A DNA stretch of 64,000 bases, taken from Speluncibacter jeojiensis. Its GTDB lineage: Bacteria > Actinomycetota > Actinomycetes > Mycobacteriales > Mycobacteriaceae. The stretch covers positions 248,001-312,000 of the forward strand of contig NZ_JAAIVF010000005.1 in assembly GCF_029589495.1 (NCBI RefSeq), given 5' to 3'. Positions 53,897 to 63,257 of this stretch are shown here, in pieces (position 1 is the first letter of the stretch; each line of letters opens with the position of its first letter). The notes beneath the pieces were generated by a model. It did no database searches. It was not told the DNA's origin and saw nothing but the letters and a program-made list of their open reading frames with translations. The position numbers and the translations under genes are program-made.

Positions 53897-56206
53897 TCAG
53901 TCGACGAGCGCGACCGACGTCACCCGGTGCAGCGTGAACTGCCGCATCGTGCCGGTGACCGGGTCGAGTGCGTCGAGGTGGCCGCCGCCGACGCCGATCG
54001 GCACGACGATACGGTCGGTGGCGGTGCCCTTGTCGTCGACGTAGCCGAGTGAGACGCTGCGCCGCTCGCGGACCGCCAGGTTCAGCAGCGCAACCGCCGC
54101 GGCGCCTCCGTTGCGCGACCCGTCGGCGCGGACGGTCTCGGACCGGTTGGCGGTGGCCGCGCGGTCGCCGGCGCGGATGCGTGCCACCACGTCGTCGAGT
54201 TGCTCGTCGCGCAGCGCGGCTGGAATGCGGCCGGGGGTGCGCCGGGCCGACTGGCGACGCGGGTGCACCCGTGACCCGCGCGGACGCAGGTCGACGAGCG
54301 CGCCGGAGGAGTCCTCGCCGGCGGCGGCGTGACCGGAGGCGCGGAGCTGCTCGAGCACCTCGGCCAGCGGGGCCGGCGACACCGCGACCGTCGGTGCGAG
54401 CGCGCGCAGCGCCAGGTGCTGCGCGACCGGCGAGGCCATCACCTCGGCGAGCAGCGCCGGGTCCTCCGAGCGCACGAACGACGACGCGACCCCGGCCCGC
54501 AGCCGGCCGTGGCGGCGGGCGACGTCGTCGATCAGGTAGCTGAGCGACTGCGGCACCGGGGTGCGCGAGTGCGTCGCGAACAGCGTCTGGATCTCGGCCC
54601 CGGTCAGTCCGGCGTCGAGTGCCCGCCGGATGCTGCCCTCGCTGATCCGGAACACCGTCGCGGTGCCGGCCGACTCGACGTCGGCGACCAGATCCATGCG
54701 GTCCTGCAGGGCGGGCACCAGCGGCCCCGGCGCGAGCACCGTCAGGTCCGCCTGCACCAGGACGTGGTCGACCGGCTCGGGCAGGGCGGCCTCCATCGCG
54801 GCCGTCACGTCGGCCCCGCCGAGCAGCGCGCGGCCCGGGCCGGACAGTGCGCCGTGCGCGACCAGCCCGACCGCGGTCGCCTCGGCGAGGGTCTGCTCGA
54901 CGATGACCGGGGCGATCCGTGCGGCCCGTCTGGGGTTGCGCCACTGCAGGATCCGGATCAGGCTCGCCGCGGTCGTCGCATGCCCCGCGCGCAGCGCGGC
55001 GAGCTGCTGCAGGACCGTGCGCCGCTCCGACTCGGCGGCCGGCGCGCGCACCTCCTCGGACAGGGCGGCCACCGGTTTGTCCGACGCATCGCGCCGTCCG
55101 ATCATCCAGGGCCGCCGCGGCAGCGTGAGCCAGGCGGTCGCCAGTTGGTCCCACCGCGGCGCGGGCGGCTGGTGCAGCCACAGATCGGCGGCCGGGGTCG
55201 GGGTCCAGCAGTCGTCGCCGGTGTCGACGGGCGGGGGAGGATCGGGTTGTCCGAGCGCGACGAGCCCGGCGGCGTGGAGCACTTCGACGACGAAGCCGAC
55301 CCGGGTCTCGGTGAGCCCGGTGGTCTTCGCGATCCGGCGCAGCTCTCGCACGCCCAGCCCGCCGGCGCGCAGTCCGGGAGCCGGGACCACGCCCAGCGCG
55401 GCGAGCACGTTCGCGCCCTGCCGCAACAGTTCCAGCGCCTCGCCTGCCGCGGCGGCGTCGATGTCCGCGGTCTTGTGCCGGGAGGTCTCGACGACCGGCT
55501 CGTCCAGGTCGCGGCCGGCGTCCGGGTCGTGGCCGAGCAGGATCCGGCGGACGCGGTGCGGCAGTTCCACGGTCTGGTCGTCGATCCAGACCAGCAACCC
55601 GGCGGCGAGCAACCGCTGGACCGGCCGGTCGGCGGGGGTGCCGCGCCCCGCGTCCCGGGTCCGCCCGATGGGCGACCCCTGGGCGAGCGTGTCGAGCAGC
55701 GTGCGTTCGGCGGGCGTCAACTCGGCGACCCGTTCCCGGATCTGTTCGGCCGACTGCTCGTCGTCGTCCGGCGGCGCCAACAGCCCGGTGCGCCACGGCA
55801 GCGTGTCCGCGGCGGTGGTGACCAGCTGCAGATCGTCGTCGCCCCAGACCAGCGCGAGCCGGCGCAACTGCGCGATCCGCCGGTCGATCGCGTCGTCGGC
55901 GGCGCGACCACCGAACGCGGCCAGGACCGCGGCACGCGGCACCGGCTGTTCATAGGCGCGGGCGGCGGTCAGCGCCTCGATCACGGTCAGCGCGAGGGTG
56001 TCCAGATCGTCGGCGGCGCGCTGCACCGAGGCGCGCTGTTCGGCCCGGGCGGCGAGCACCGAGGCGTTGGCCGGTGGCTGCAGGGCGAGGTCGGGCCGGG
56101 CGCGCAGCAGATCGGCGAGTTCGGCATCGGACCGCCCACGTAACCAGTCGGCGAGGCCGGTGCCGCCCGTACCGGCGTGGCCCGCGAGGGCGGTGGTGGA
56201 CGTCAT
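53897..56206 (-). CDS. helicase-associated (Rv0862c-like) domain protein
   Basis: A 769-residue protein without a helicase motor. The N-terminal 100 residues include WLRGRSDAELADLLRARPDLALQPPANASVLAARAEQRASVQRAADDL, a winged-helix region follows, and the C-terminal ~130 residues form a beta-rich helicase-C-terminal/WYL-like module (VSLGYVDDKGTATDRIVVPIGVGGGHLDALDPVTGTMRQFTLHRV). It always adjoins the XPB helicase in Mycobacteriales, so it is probably its partner. ATG 56206 is preceded by TAATCT, a good -10 at leaderless distance, so the transcript may have no leader; a GTG at 56224 is the alternative. Confidence 0.82.
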   Translation of the reverse strand: MTSTTALAGHAGTGGTGLADWLRGRSDAELADLLRARPDLALQPPANASVLAARAEQRASVQRAADDLDTLALTVIEALTAARAYEQPVPRAAVLAAFGGRAADDAIDRRIAQLRRLALVWGDDDLQLVTTAADTLPWRTGLLAPPDDDEQSAEQIRERVAELTPAERTLLDTLAQGSPIGRTRDAGRGTPADRPVQRLLAAGLLVWIDDQTVELPHRVRRILLGHDPDAGRDLDEPVVETSRHKTADIDAAAAGEALELLRQGANVLAALGVVPAPGLRAGGLGVRELRRIAKTTGLTETRVGFVVEVLHAAGLVALGQPDPPPPVDTGDDCWTPTPAADLWLHQPPAPRWDQLATAWLTLPRRPWMIGRRDASDKPVAALSEEVRAPAAESERRTVLQQLAALRAGHATTAASLIRILQWRNPRRAARIAPVIVEQTLAEATAVGLVAHGALSGPGRALLGGADVTAAMEAALPEPVDHVLVQADLTVLAPGPLVPALQDRMDLVADVESAGTATVFRISEGSIRRALDAGLTGAEIQTLFATHSRTPVPQSLSYLIDDVARRHGRLRAGVASSFVRSEDPALLAEVMASPVAQHLALRALAPTVAVSPAPLAEVLEQLRASGHAAAGEDSSGALVDLRPRGSRVHPRRQSARRTPGRIPAALRDEQLDDVVARIRAGDRAATANRSETVRADGSRNGGAAAVALLNLAVRERRSVSLGYVDDKGTATDRIVVPIGVGGGHLDALDPVTGTMRQFTLHRVTSVALVD

Positions 56207-56265
56207 CACTACAAGATTAGGCACCTGGAGTGGCAGGTGATGCGGCGTGCTGTCAAAATGACGGC

Positions 56266-56454
56266 GTGGCCAATAACAAGAGCAACCAGTACGTCGACAA
56301 TGGCTGGCCGGAGATCGGCGACGGCGAGCACGCCGTGACCGAACTCTCCTCCACCCGTTCGGGTTCGTTGTCGCCGTTCGGCGAGACCACCGCCTTCCCG
56401 CTGCCGCAGGACGAACTGCCGTACGTGCACCCGGTCACGGTCGTCAACCGCTGA
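56266..56454 (+). CDS. small conserved protein, Rv0863-like
   Basis: A 62-residue protein, [18 protein letters not shown]... ending in [11 protein letters not shown], conserved by position with M. tuberculosis Rv0863 between the helicase-associated gene and moaC. It is polar and acidic, has no cysteine and no membrane segment. Start GTG 56266; an ATG/GTG further up at 56230 would lengthen it. It lies 11 bp before moaC on the same strand, so it heads the molybdopterin operon. Function unknown. Confidence 0.72.
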   Translation: MANNKSNQYVDNGWPEIGDGEHAVTELSSTRSGSLSPFGETTAFPLPQDELPYVHPVTVVNR

Positions 56455-56465
56455 GGACGGACGAC

Positions 56466-56987
56466 ATGAGCGGCTCCGACGGCGTGGTGCTCCCCGGCAG
56501 TTCCGAGGGGCGGCCGACTTCGGAGCTCACCCATCTCGACGAACACGGTCGCGCCCAGATGGTGGACGTGACAGCGAAGACGGTGACGGCCCGCGAGGCC
56601 GTCGCCGTCGGTGTCTTCCGGACCACAGCGCAGGTGATCACGCTGCTGGCCGAGGGCGGATTGCCCAAGGGCGACGCGCTGGCGACCGCGCGGATCGCCG
56701 GGATCATGGCCGCCAAGCGGACCCCCGAGCTGATCCCGCTGTGCCATCCCATCGCCATCTCCGGGGTGCGGGTCGAGTTCGCGCTGCACACCGACGCGGT
56801 GGAGGTGACCGCCACGGTGCGCACCGCCGACCGGACCGGCGTGGAGATGGAGGCGCTGACGGCCGTCGCGGTCGCCGGGCTGACCCTGCACGACATGGTC
56901 AAGGCGGTCGATCCGCAGGCGCAGATGGACCAGGTCCGGGTGGTCGCCAAGGAAGGCGGCAAGACCGGATCCTGGAGGCGGACATGA
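56466..56987 (+). CDS. moaC: cyclic pyranopterin monophosphate synthase MoaC
   Basis: A 173-residue enzyme that converts 3',8-cyclo-H2GTP (the MoaA product) to cPMP in molybdopterin synthesis. Core motifs are LTHLDEHGRAQMVDVTAKTVTAREAVAVG, PLCHPI, GVEMEALTAVAVAGLTLHDMVKAVD (conserved E, K and D) and the C-terminal GGKTGSW. ATG 56466 follows GAGGACGGACG. The stop overlaps the mog start by 4 bp. Positionally it equals Rv0864 (moaC2). Confidence 0.95.
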   Translation: MSGSDGVVLPGSSEGRPTSELTHLDEHGRAQMVDVTAKTVTAREAVAVGVFRTTAQVITLLAEGGLPKGDALATARIAGIMAAKRTPELIPLCHPIAISGVRVEFALHTDAVEVTATVRTADRTGVEMEALTAVAVAGLTLHDMVKAVDPQAQMDQVRVVAKEGGKTGSWRRT

Positions 56988-57484
56988 CCGCTCGGCCTGC
57001 CGAGCCGGCCCGGCGCCGCGCCACCGTCGTGGTGGCCTCGACGCGTGCCGCGGGCGGGCTGTACCCGGACCGGACCGGACCTCTGATCGCCGGGTGGCTG
57101 CACGAGCGCGGCTTCGCGGTCACCGGGCCGATCGTCGTCGTCGACGGTGAGGCGGTCGGTGAGGCGCTGCGGATGGCCGTCGACGGCGGGGCGCACCTGG
57201 TGCTCACCACCGGCGGCACCGGCATCACCCCGACCGACCGGACCCCGGAGGAGACCGCGCCGCTGCTCGACTTCGAGATCTCCGGGCTGGCCGACGCGAT
57301 CCGGCGCTCCGGGCTGCCCGCGGTGCCGACGGCGGTGCTCTCCCGCGGCCTCGCCGGCGTGTGCGGCCGCACCCTGATCGTGAACCTGCCCGGCTCGACC
57401 GGCGGTGTGCGCGACGGGCTCTCGGTGCTCGCCGACGTGCTCGACCATGCGTTGGACCAGATCGCCGGGGGTGATCACCGGTGA
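56984..57484 (+). CDS. mog: molybdopterin adenylyltransferase Mog/MoaB-like
   Basis: A 166-residue MogA/MoaB fold protein. Seen are [46 protein letters not shown] (the phosphate-binding motif), and [28 protein letters not shown]. It adenylates molybdopterin before metal insertion, or acts as MoaB, which is catalytically silent in some species; sequence alone does not settle this. ATG 56984 overlaps moaC (ATGA) and the end overlaps moaE (GTGA). Equivalent to Rv0865. Confidence 0.92.
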   Translation: MTARPAEPARRRATVVVASTRAAGGLYPDRTGPLIAGWLHERGFAVTGPIVVVDGEAVGEALRMAVDGGAHLVLTTGGTGITPTDRTPEETAPLLDFEISGLADAIRRSGLPAVPTAVLSRGLAGVCGRTLIVNLPGSTGGVRDGLSVLADVLDHALDQIAGGDHR

Positions 57485-57915
57485 GCGCGGAGGCGACGGT
57501 GCTGCGCGCGGACGTGACCGAGGACCCGATCAGCCTCGTCGAGCACGAGGAACTGGTCGCGCACGAGTCGGCCGGCGCGGTCGTCGGGTTCTCCGGCGTG
57601 GTGCGAGATCACGACGGCGGGCGATCCGTTCGGGCGCTGGACTATTCGGCCCACCCGAGGGCGGGGGAGGTGATCGCCCGGATCGCCGCGGAGGTGGCCT
57701 CGACCTCGCCGGGCGTGCGGGCCGTCTCCGTCAGTCACCGCATCGGCCACCTGGAGATCGGCGACCCCGCACTGGTGTGCGCGGTGGCGGCCGACCATCG
57801 ACGCGCCGCATTCGAGACCTGCGCGCGACTGGTCGACGAGGTCAAGGCGCAACTTCCGGTGTGGAAGCACCAGCTCTTCGCCGACGGCACGGATGAATGG
57901 GTCGGCAGCGCCTGA
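57481..57915 (+). CDS. moaE: molybdopterin synthase large subunit MoaE
   Basis: A 144-residue subunit of molybdopterin synthase, which transfers sulfur from thiocarboxylated MoaD to cPMP. Family features are [82 protein letters not shown], with the active-site lysines in [12 protein letters not shown] 57481 overlaps mog by 4 bp. The matching small subunit MoaD is at 59261 on the other strand. Equivalent to Rv0866 (moaE2). Confidence 0.94.
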   Translation: MSAEATVLRADVTEDPISLVEHEELVAHESAGAVVGFSGVVRDHDGGRSVRALDYSAHPRAGEVIARIAAEVASTSPGVRAVSVSHRIGHLEIGDPALVCAVAADHRRAAFETCARLVDEVKAQLPVWKHQLFADGTDEWVGSA

Positions 57916-58022
57916 CGGTGCGTTCGGCGATGGCGATTACGCGCCCCTGACGCGCCCCTGACGGGCCCCGGGAGCGCCGGACGAGGGTTCTTGGTCGCCC
58001 CTCGGCACACACGACGTACATA

Positions 58023-58062
58023 CGAAGGACCCCGCATCGTCTCGGCGATGCGGGGTCCTTCG
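58023..58062. terminator. 17-bp bidirectional terminator hairpin
   Basis: Arms 58023-58039 and 58046-58062 pair perfectly over 17 bp around a TCTCGG loop. It lies between moaE (plus strand) and rpfA (minus strand), which end toward each other here. Confidence 0.9.
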
Positions 58063-58101
58063 GCGGGATGAGGGAGTGCGACGGAGGTCGTCGCGAACTC
58101 G

Positions 58102-59202
<1,101 letters not shown>

Positions 59203-59205
59203 TTA

Positions 59206-59221
59206 TGTGACGTATGTCACG
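59206..59221. promoter_or_regulatory. CRP/FNR-type palindrome upstream of rpfA
   Basis: TGTGACGTATGTCACG fits the CRP consensus TGTGA-N6-TCACA with one mismatch at the last base. It lies in the region between the rpfA leader and moaD. In M. tuberculosis the CRP protein Rv3676 is reported to bind upstream of rpfA, so a matching role is likely here. Confidence 0.65.
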
Positions 59222-59260
59222 GGTTGGTCAAGGGTTGTGCCTTGCCTGTGGCGCGCCGTT

Positions 59261-59575
59261 TCACCCGCCCGCGAAGGGCGGCAACACGTCGATCGTGCAC
59301 CCGGGAATCAGGCGCTTTCCGGTGTCGCGCACGGCAATTCCGTCGCACAGATACGAGCAGCGGGCGAGCACGCGGGCCAATTCCCGGCGGCCGGCGCCGA
59401 GTCGGGCGACCAGGGTGTCGACCGTTGCCCCGTCCGATACCGGCCAGGACTCCTCATCCGTCTGCGCCGCGGCGGCCGCCGCGGCGAAGAATCGGACGGT
59501 GACCGACCCGGTTCCGGGGTCGGCTTCGGCGACCGTGCCGTCGACGGCGGGGACGTTGCCGGAAGGTGTGGTCAT
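59261..59575 (-). CDS. moaD: molybdopterin synthase small subunit MoaD
   Basis: A 104-residue ubiquitin-like sulfur carrier with the essential C-terminal Gly-Gly (VLPPFAGG). It shows VTVRFFAAAAAAAQTDEESW, TVDTLVARLGAGRRELARVLARCSYLCDGIAV. It is thiocarboxylated by a MoeB-type enzyme and joins MoaE. The start codon ATG 59575 is one base past the moaA stop codon, giving tight coupling. Equivalent to Rv0868c (moaD2). Confidence 0.93.
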   Translation of the reverse strand: MTTPSGNVPAVDGTVAEADPGTGSVTVRFFAAAAAAAQTDEESWPVSDGATVDTLVARLGAGRRELARVLARCSYLCDGIAVRDTGKRLIPGCTIDVLPPFAGG

Positions 59576-59576
59576 C

Positions 59577-60650
59577 TCATCCTCCGATCGCGCTCATCGG
59601 CCGGCCGGGCTGGGTGAAGTCCGGGTCGCCGATCCCGTGCCCGGCGCGCTTGGACCACATCGCGGCCCGCCAACGCCGCGCGATCGCGGCGTCGGAGGCG
59701 CCGGACCGGAGCAACGACCGCAGATCGGTTTCCTCGCGTGCGAAGAGACAGTTGCGGATCTGACCGTCCGCGGTGAGCCGGGTGCGGTCGCACGCCGCGC
59801 AGAACGGCTCGGTGACCGACGCGATGATGCCGACCGTGGCCGGACCACCGTCGACCAGCCAGCGCTGGGCCGGCGCCGACCCGCGGGGCGTCGGCTCGGG
59901 GGTCAGCGTGAACCGCCGCGACAGCAACTCCCGGGCCCGTTCGGCGGTGATCATGTCCGACCGCCGCCAGTCGTGGCCGGCGTCGAGCGGCATCTGCTCG
60001 ATGATGCGCAACTCGAAGTTGTGGTCCAGACAGAACTGCAGCAGATCCGGCGCGTCGTCGTCGTTGCACCCCGGGCGCAGCACTGCGTTCACCTTGATCG
60101 GTGCCAGGCCCGCGTCGTGCGCCGCGCGCAGCCCGGCGAACACGTCGTCGATCCGGTCACGTCGGGTGATGGACTGGAACTCGACGCGGTCGATGGTGTC
60201 GAGCGAGACGTTGACCCGGTCCAGCCCGGCCGCGCGCAACTGTCCGGCCCGGCGGGTCAGGCCCAGCCCGTTGGTGGTCAGCGAGATGTCGGGCCGGGGG
60301 TCGAGCGCCGCGGCCGCCGCGACGATCTGGGGCAGGTCCTTGCGCAGCAGCGGCTCGCCGCCGGTGAAGCGGATCTCCTCGACGCCGAGGTCGACGACCG
60401 CGACCCGCATCAGCCGGGCGATCTCGTCGGCGGTGAGCAGTTGCTCGGTGGGCATCCAGTCGAGCCCCTCGGCCGGCATGCAATAGGTGCAGCGCAGGTT
60501 GCACCGGTCGGTCAGTGAGATGCGCAGGTCGGTGGCGACCCGGCCGTAGGTGTCGAGCAGCGGCCCGGAGGCGAAGCGGTCGTCGTTCTCGTCGACCTCC
60601 GGTGGTATCTGACCTGCGACGGCGGGTATCCCGAGCGCGACCTGAGTCAT
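59577..60650 (-). CDS. moaA: GTP 3',8-cyclase MoaA
   Basis: A 357-residue radical SAM enzyme that turns GTP into 3',8-cyclo-7,8-dihydro-GTP. The N-terminal 4Fe-4S cluster is held by TDRCNLRCTYCMPAEG (CxxxCxxC), the SAM-contact motif is RFTGGEPLLRKD, and the C-terminal cluster by CAACDRTRLTADGQIRNCLFA (CxxC plus C). It ends in the functional Gly-Gly (MSAIGG) used for catalysis. ATG 60650. The moaD start lies 1 bp past its stop. Equivalent to Rv0869c (moaA2). Confidence 0.95.
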   Translation of the reverse strand: MTQVALGIPAVAGQIPPEVDENDDRFASGPLLDTYGRVATDLRISLTDRCNLRCTYCMPAEGLDWMPTEQLLTADEIARLMRVAVVDLGVEEIRFTGGEPLLRKDLPQIVAAAAALDPRPDISLTTNGLGLTRRAGQLRAAGLDRVNVSLDTIDRVEFQSITRRDRIDDVFAGLRAAHDAGLAPIKVNAVLRPGCNDDDAPDLLQFCLDHNFELRIIEQMPLDAGHDWRRSDMITAERARELLSRRFTLTPEPTPRGSAPAQRWLVDGGPATVGIIASVTEPFCAACDRTRLTADGQIRNCLFAREETDLRSLLRSGASDAAIARRWRAAMWSKRAGHGIGDPDFTQPGRPMSAIGG

Positions 60651-60754
60651 GCCCCCAGCGTAGTCACGGTGCCGGCTGAACGCGGGCCCTAGGATGCTTG
60701 CGCAGTGGGTGTCCGGAGTGCGCCGGAACCCGGACGCGGAGGGACTGCAGCGGC

Positions 60755-61858
60755 GTGAGCGAGTGGCTGAAGATACGGGCGCAGCTCGTCGAGCGTGGCA
60801 TCGATGCCGGCTTCGACGTCTCCCGGGGTGAGGTACTGGCGCTGCTGGGGCCGGAGGGCGCCGGCAAGTCGAGTGTCCTGGCGATGATCGCCGGCACGGT
60901 CACCCCGGACCGCGGTGAGGTCACGCTCGCGGATGCGGTGTTGTTCGACAGCGCCGCATCGGTCGACGTGGCCGTGACCGGCCGGCCGATCGCCCTGATG
61001 CCCCAGCGCCCGGTCCTCTACACGAGCCTGACGGTCCGGGAGAACGTCGAATACGGACCGCGCAGTCGCGGATCGTCGGCGACGGAGGCCGCGCGGGTGG
61101 CGCTCGAGTGGCTCGGCGCGGCGGACATGGCCGACCTGGTCCGGCGCCGGCCCCGCAAGCTGACCGCGGCGCAGGCGCGGGTGGTGGCGCTGACCCGTGC
61201 GTTCGCGGAGGAGCCGCGCGTGCTGCTGCTCGACGACCCGTTCGGCGGGCTCGAGCCCGCGGATGTCGCCCCGGTCCGCGCCGCGCTGCGGCGGCTGCTG
61301 CGTCGGCGGGCGGATGCGGCCCGGTCGACCTCGACGGTGATCGCCAGCGCGGAGTTCGTCGACGGTCTGGCGTTGGCCGATCGCGCGGTGGTCATGGAGA
61401 ACGGAATGGTCGTCGACGCCGGCACGCCGACGGGAGTGCTGGCCGAGTCGCGGAGCCTGTTCGCGGCCGACCTCGCCGGGACGAATCTGCTCTTCGGCAC
61501 CGCGGTCGAAGCCGATCCGGCGCGGCGACCGGCACTGGCGATGAGGACCGAGGCCGGTGCACAGATCGGTGGCGCGGTCGCCGCGGACCTCGGCGCGGGC
61601 GACCCGGCGGTCGCGGTGTTCGCGCCCCGGGCGGTGACGGTGCGCCGGGCGCAGGACGGGATGCCGGGTATCCCCGTGCGGGTGGCTCGCCTGCAGGCGT
61701 ACGGCGCCCGGATCCGGGTGCGGGGAAGTCACGACGATCGGCGTGAACTGATCGCCGAACTCGGCCCGGCGGCGGCGCGGGAGTTGGCGCTGGAAGTCGG
61801 GGCCGAGGCGGTGTTCGTGGTGGATCCGGACGCCGTCGAGATCTTCCCGGCGGGCTAG
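60755..61858 (+). CDS. ModC-like ABC transporter ATP-binding protein, no permease nearby
   Basis: A 367-residue ATPase similar to molybdate importer ModC: Walker A GPEGAGKSS, Walker B VLLLDDPFGGLEP, and a C-terminal TOBE/molybdate-binding domain (GTAVEADP... VRVARLQAYGARIRVRG). The ABC signature is unusual, KLTAAQARVVALTRAF in place of LSGGQ, and no ModA or ModB gene is present next to it. The gene sits between moaA (divergent) and the YccF gene, where it would supply molybdate for the nearby moa pathway. GTG 60755 follows GGAGGGACTG. Sulfate or iron import is an alternative. Confidence 0.78.
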   Translation: MSEWLKIRAQLVERGIDAGFDVSRGEVLALLGPEGAGKSSVLAMIAGTVTPDRGEVTLADAVLFDSAASVDVAVTGRPIALMPQRPVLYTSLTVRENVEYGPRSRGSSATEAARVALEWLGAADMADLVRRRPRKLTAAQARVVALTRAFAEEPRVLLLDDPFGGLEPADVAPVRAALRRLLRRRADAARSTSTVIASAEFVDGLALADRAVVMENGMVVDAGTPTGVLAESRSLFAADLAGTNLLFGTAVEADPARRPALAMRTEAGAQIGGAVAADLGAGDPAVAVFAPRAVTVRRAQDGMPGIPVRVARLQAYGARIRVRGSHDDRRELIAELGPAAARELALEVGAEAVFVVDPDAVEIFPAG

Positions 61859-61862
61859 TGCG

Positions 61863-62270
61863 TCAGTACCGGGGCGCCGGCGGGTAGAGGCCCTGCTGGT
61901 CGACCGGCACGATCTCCTTGCCCAGAGGGACCAGCGAAATCGGCACCATCTTGAGGTTGGCGACGGCCAGCGGGATGCCGATGATCGTGATCGCCTGGAC
62001 GCAGGCGGTGACGATGTGGCCGAGGGCGAGCCAGATGCCGGCGAAGATCAGCCAGATGATGTTGCCGATCAACGCACCGGGGCGGGTGCCGGGCTTGCTG
62101 ACGACCGTGGAACCGAAGGGCCACAGCGCATAGGCCGCGATGCGGAACGACGCGATCCCGAACGGGATGGTGATGATCAGCACACAGCAGATCACGCCCG
62201 CCACGACGTAGCCGAGCGCCAGCCACAGCCCGCCGAACACGAGCCAGATGACGTTCAGGAGGATCCGCAC
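61863..62270 (-). CDS. YccF family inner-membrane protein
   Basis: A 135-residue protein with two copies of the YccF domain: LLNVIWLVFGGLWLALGYVVAGVICCVLIITIPFGIASFRIA and IGNIIWLIFAGIWLALGHIVTACVQAITIIGIPLAVANLK. Four predicted membrane helices. The family is widespread, of unknown function. GTG 62270. It converges with the ModC-like gene, with only 4 bp between stops. Equivalent to Rv0870c by position. Confidence 0.88.
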   Translation of the reverse strand: MRILLNVIWLVFGGLWLALGYVVAGVICCVLIITIPFGIASFRIAAYALWPFGSTVVSKPGTRPGALIGNIIWLIFAGIWLALGHIVTACVQAITIIGIPLAVANLKMVPISLVPLGKEIVPVDQQGLYPPAPRY

Positions 62271-62323
62271 GGGCCCAGCCTACGCAGATCCGGGCGGGTT
62301 TTTCCGGTGTTGCCCCGACTGGA

Positions 62324-62578
62324 CTACTCGCGTGCGCGACGGCCCGAGACCAGCGCGGCGACGACGCCGAGCACCAGTCCGAGCGGGCACAGCATGGAGA
62401 GCAGGTAGAGCGTGAGATCGGGCTCGCCGCCGCCGAGGGCGGGGATCAGGAACACCGCGGCGATCGAGGCGATGCCGACGAAGAAGGCGACGACCGCCAC
62501 CCCCATCAGGATCGCGCCGGGCTTGCGGGCCGGGGACGGCTGTGCGATGGGGGTTGCGGCAGGTACCTCGTGTGACAC
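62324..62578 (-). CDS. small two-helix membrane protein
   Basis: An 84-residue protein with a polar, Pro-rich N terminus and two hydrophobic segments (AILMGVAVVAFFVGIASIAAVFLIPAL and LTLYLLSMLCPLGLVLGVVAALV). The GTG at 62578 was chosen because the nearest upstream sequence is rich in purines; a longer frame begins at 62608. Conserved only as a type; I do not recognise the family. Confidence 0.6.
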   Translation of the reverse strand: MSHEVPAATPIAQPSPARKPGAILMGVAVVAFFVGIASIAAVFLIPALGGGEPDLTLYLLSMLCPLGLVLGVVAALVSGRRARE

Positions 62579-62755
62579 CCCTTCACGGTAGTCCGCGGGC
62601 GGCCGCACCGGATGTGAGGCTCACCTGAGCGGGTTAGACTCGGCAGGGTTCGCGCCCTGCGAGAGCGGGGCGCGTTCGTCGTGCAGCGGGCGTTCGCCGG
62701 GTGCACGGCAACGTAGTCAGCAGATTCCCAGTCAAGCGATGAGCAGGTGAGCACG

Positions 62756-63163
62756 GTGCCGACCGGCAGGGTGAAGTGGTACGACGTCGAGAAGGGCTTC
62801 GGCTTTCTCTCCCAAGAGGGCGGCGAGGACGTGTACGTCCGCGCGCCGGCCCTGCCTGCCGGAGTCGAGGGGCTCAAGGCCGGTCAGCGCGTCGAGTTCG
62901 GCATGGCCGCGGGGCGACGCGGTCCGCAGGCGCTGAGCGTGACGGTGCTCGACCCCACCCCGTCGGTGCGCCAGGGTGCCCGTAAGGAAGCGGCCGCGAA
63001 GAAGCACACTCCCGACGAGCTGCACGGCATGGTCGAGGACATGATCACGCTGCTCGAGGCGAAGGTGCAGCCCGACCTGCGCAAGGGCAAGTACCCGGAT
63101 CGTCAGACCGCGCGACGCATCTCCGAGGTGGTCCGGGCGGTGGCCCGCGAGCTCGATTCCTGA
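62756..63163 (+). CDS. cspB: cold-shock domain protein CspB-like
   Basis: A 135-residue protein. Residues 1-65 form a cold-shock OB-fold with the RNP-1-like [16 protein letters not shown] motif and [12 protein letters not shown]. Residues 75-135 form a C-terminal extension ([46 protein letters not shown]). Length and extension match M. tuberculosis CspB (Rv0871), which is the positional counterpart. It binds single-stranded nucleic acids. I start at GTG 62756 because of similarity; a GTG 9 bp upstream is the alternative. Confidence 0.9.
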   Translation: MPTGRVKWYDVEKGFGFLSQEGGEDVYVRAPALPAGVEGLKAGQRVEFGMAAGRRGPQALSVTVLDPTPSVRQGARKEAAAKKHTPDELHGMVEDMITLLEAKVQPDLRKGKYPDRQTARRISEVVRAVARELDS

Positions 63164-63197
63164 GATTGCGCGCCGGCCTTCACTCAGGCCGGCCGAC

Positions 63198-63245
63198 ACA
63201 CGACTGTGGCCTCCTCCCGTTCCGGGGAGGAGGCCACAGTCGTGT
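63198..63245. terminator. 21-bp bidirectional terminator hairpin
   Basis: The arms 63198-63218 and 63225-63245 are perfectly complementary over 21 bp around a GTTCCG loop. It separates cspB (plus) from the DUF2771 gene (minus), which both end here. Confidence 0.92.
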
Positions 63246-63257
63246 TCGCGGTGCGGT

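Noticed and set aside
52143-55796. A 1217-residue open frame fusing the XPB helicase to a long upstream extension
   Set aside because: The part upstream of 53801 is Arg/Ala/Pro-rich and lies antiphase inside the Rv0862c-like gene; XPB homologues begin near LTDGPLIV.
57935-57966. Tandem CGCCCCTGA repeats after moaE
   Set aside because: Two short GC-rich copies only; not enough for a repeat element.
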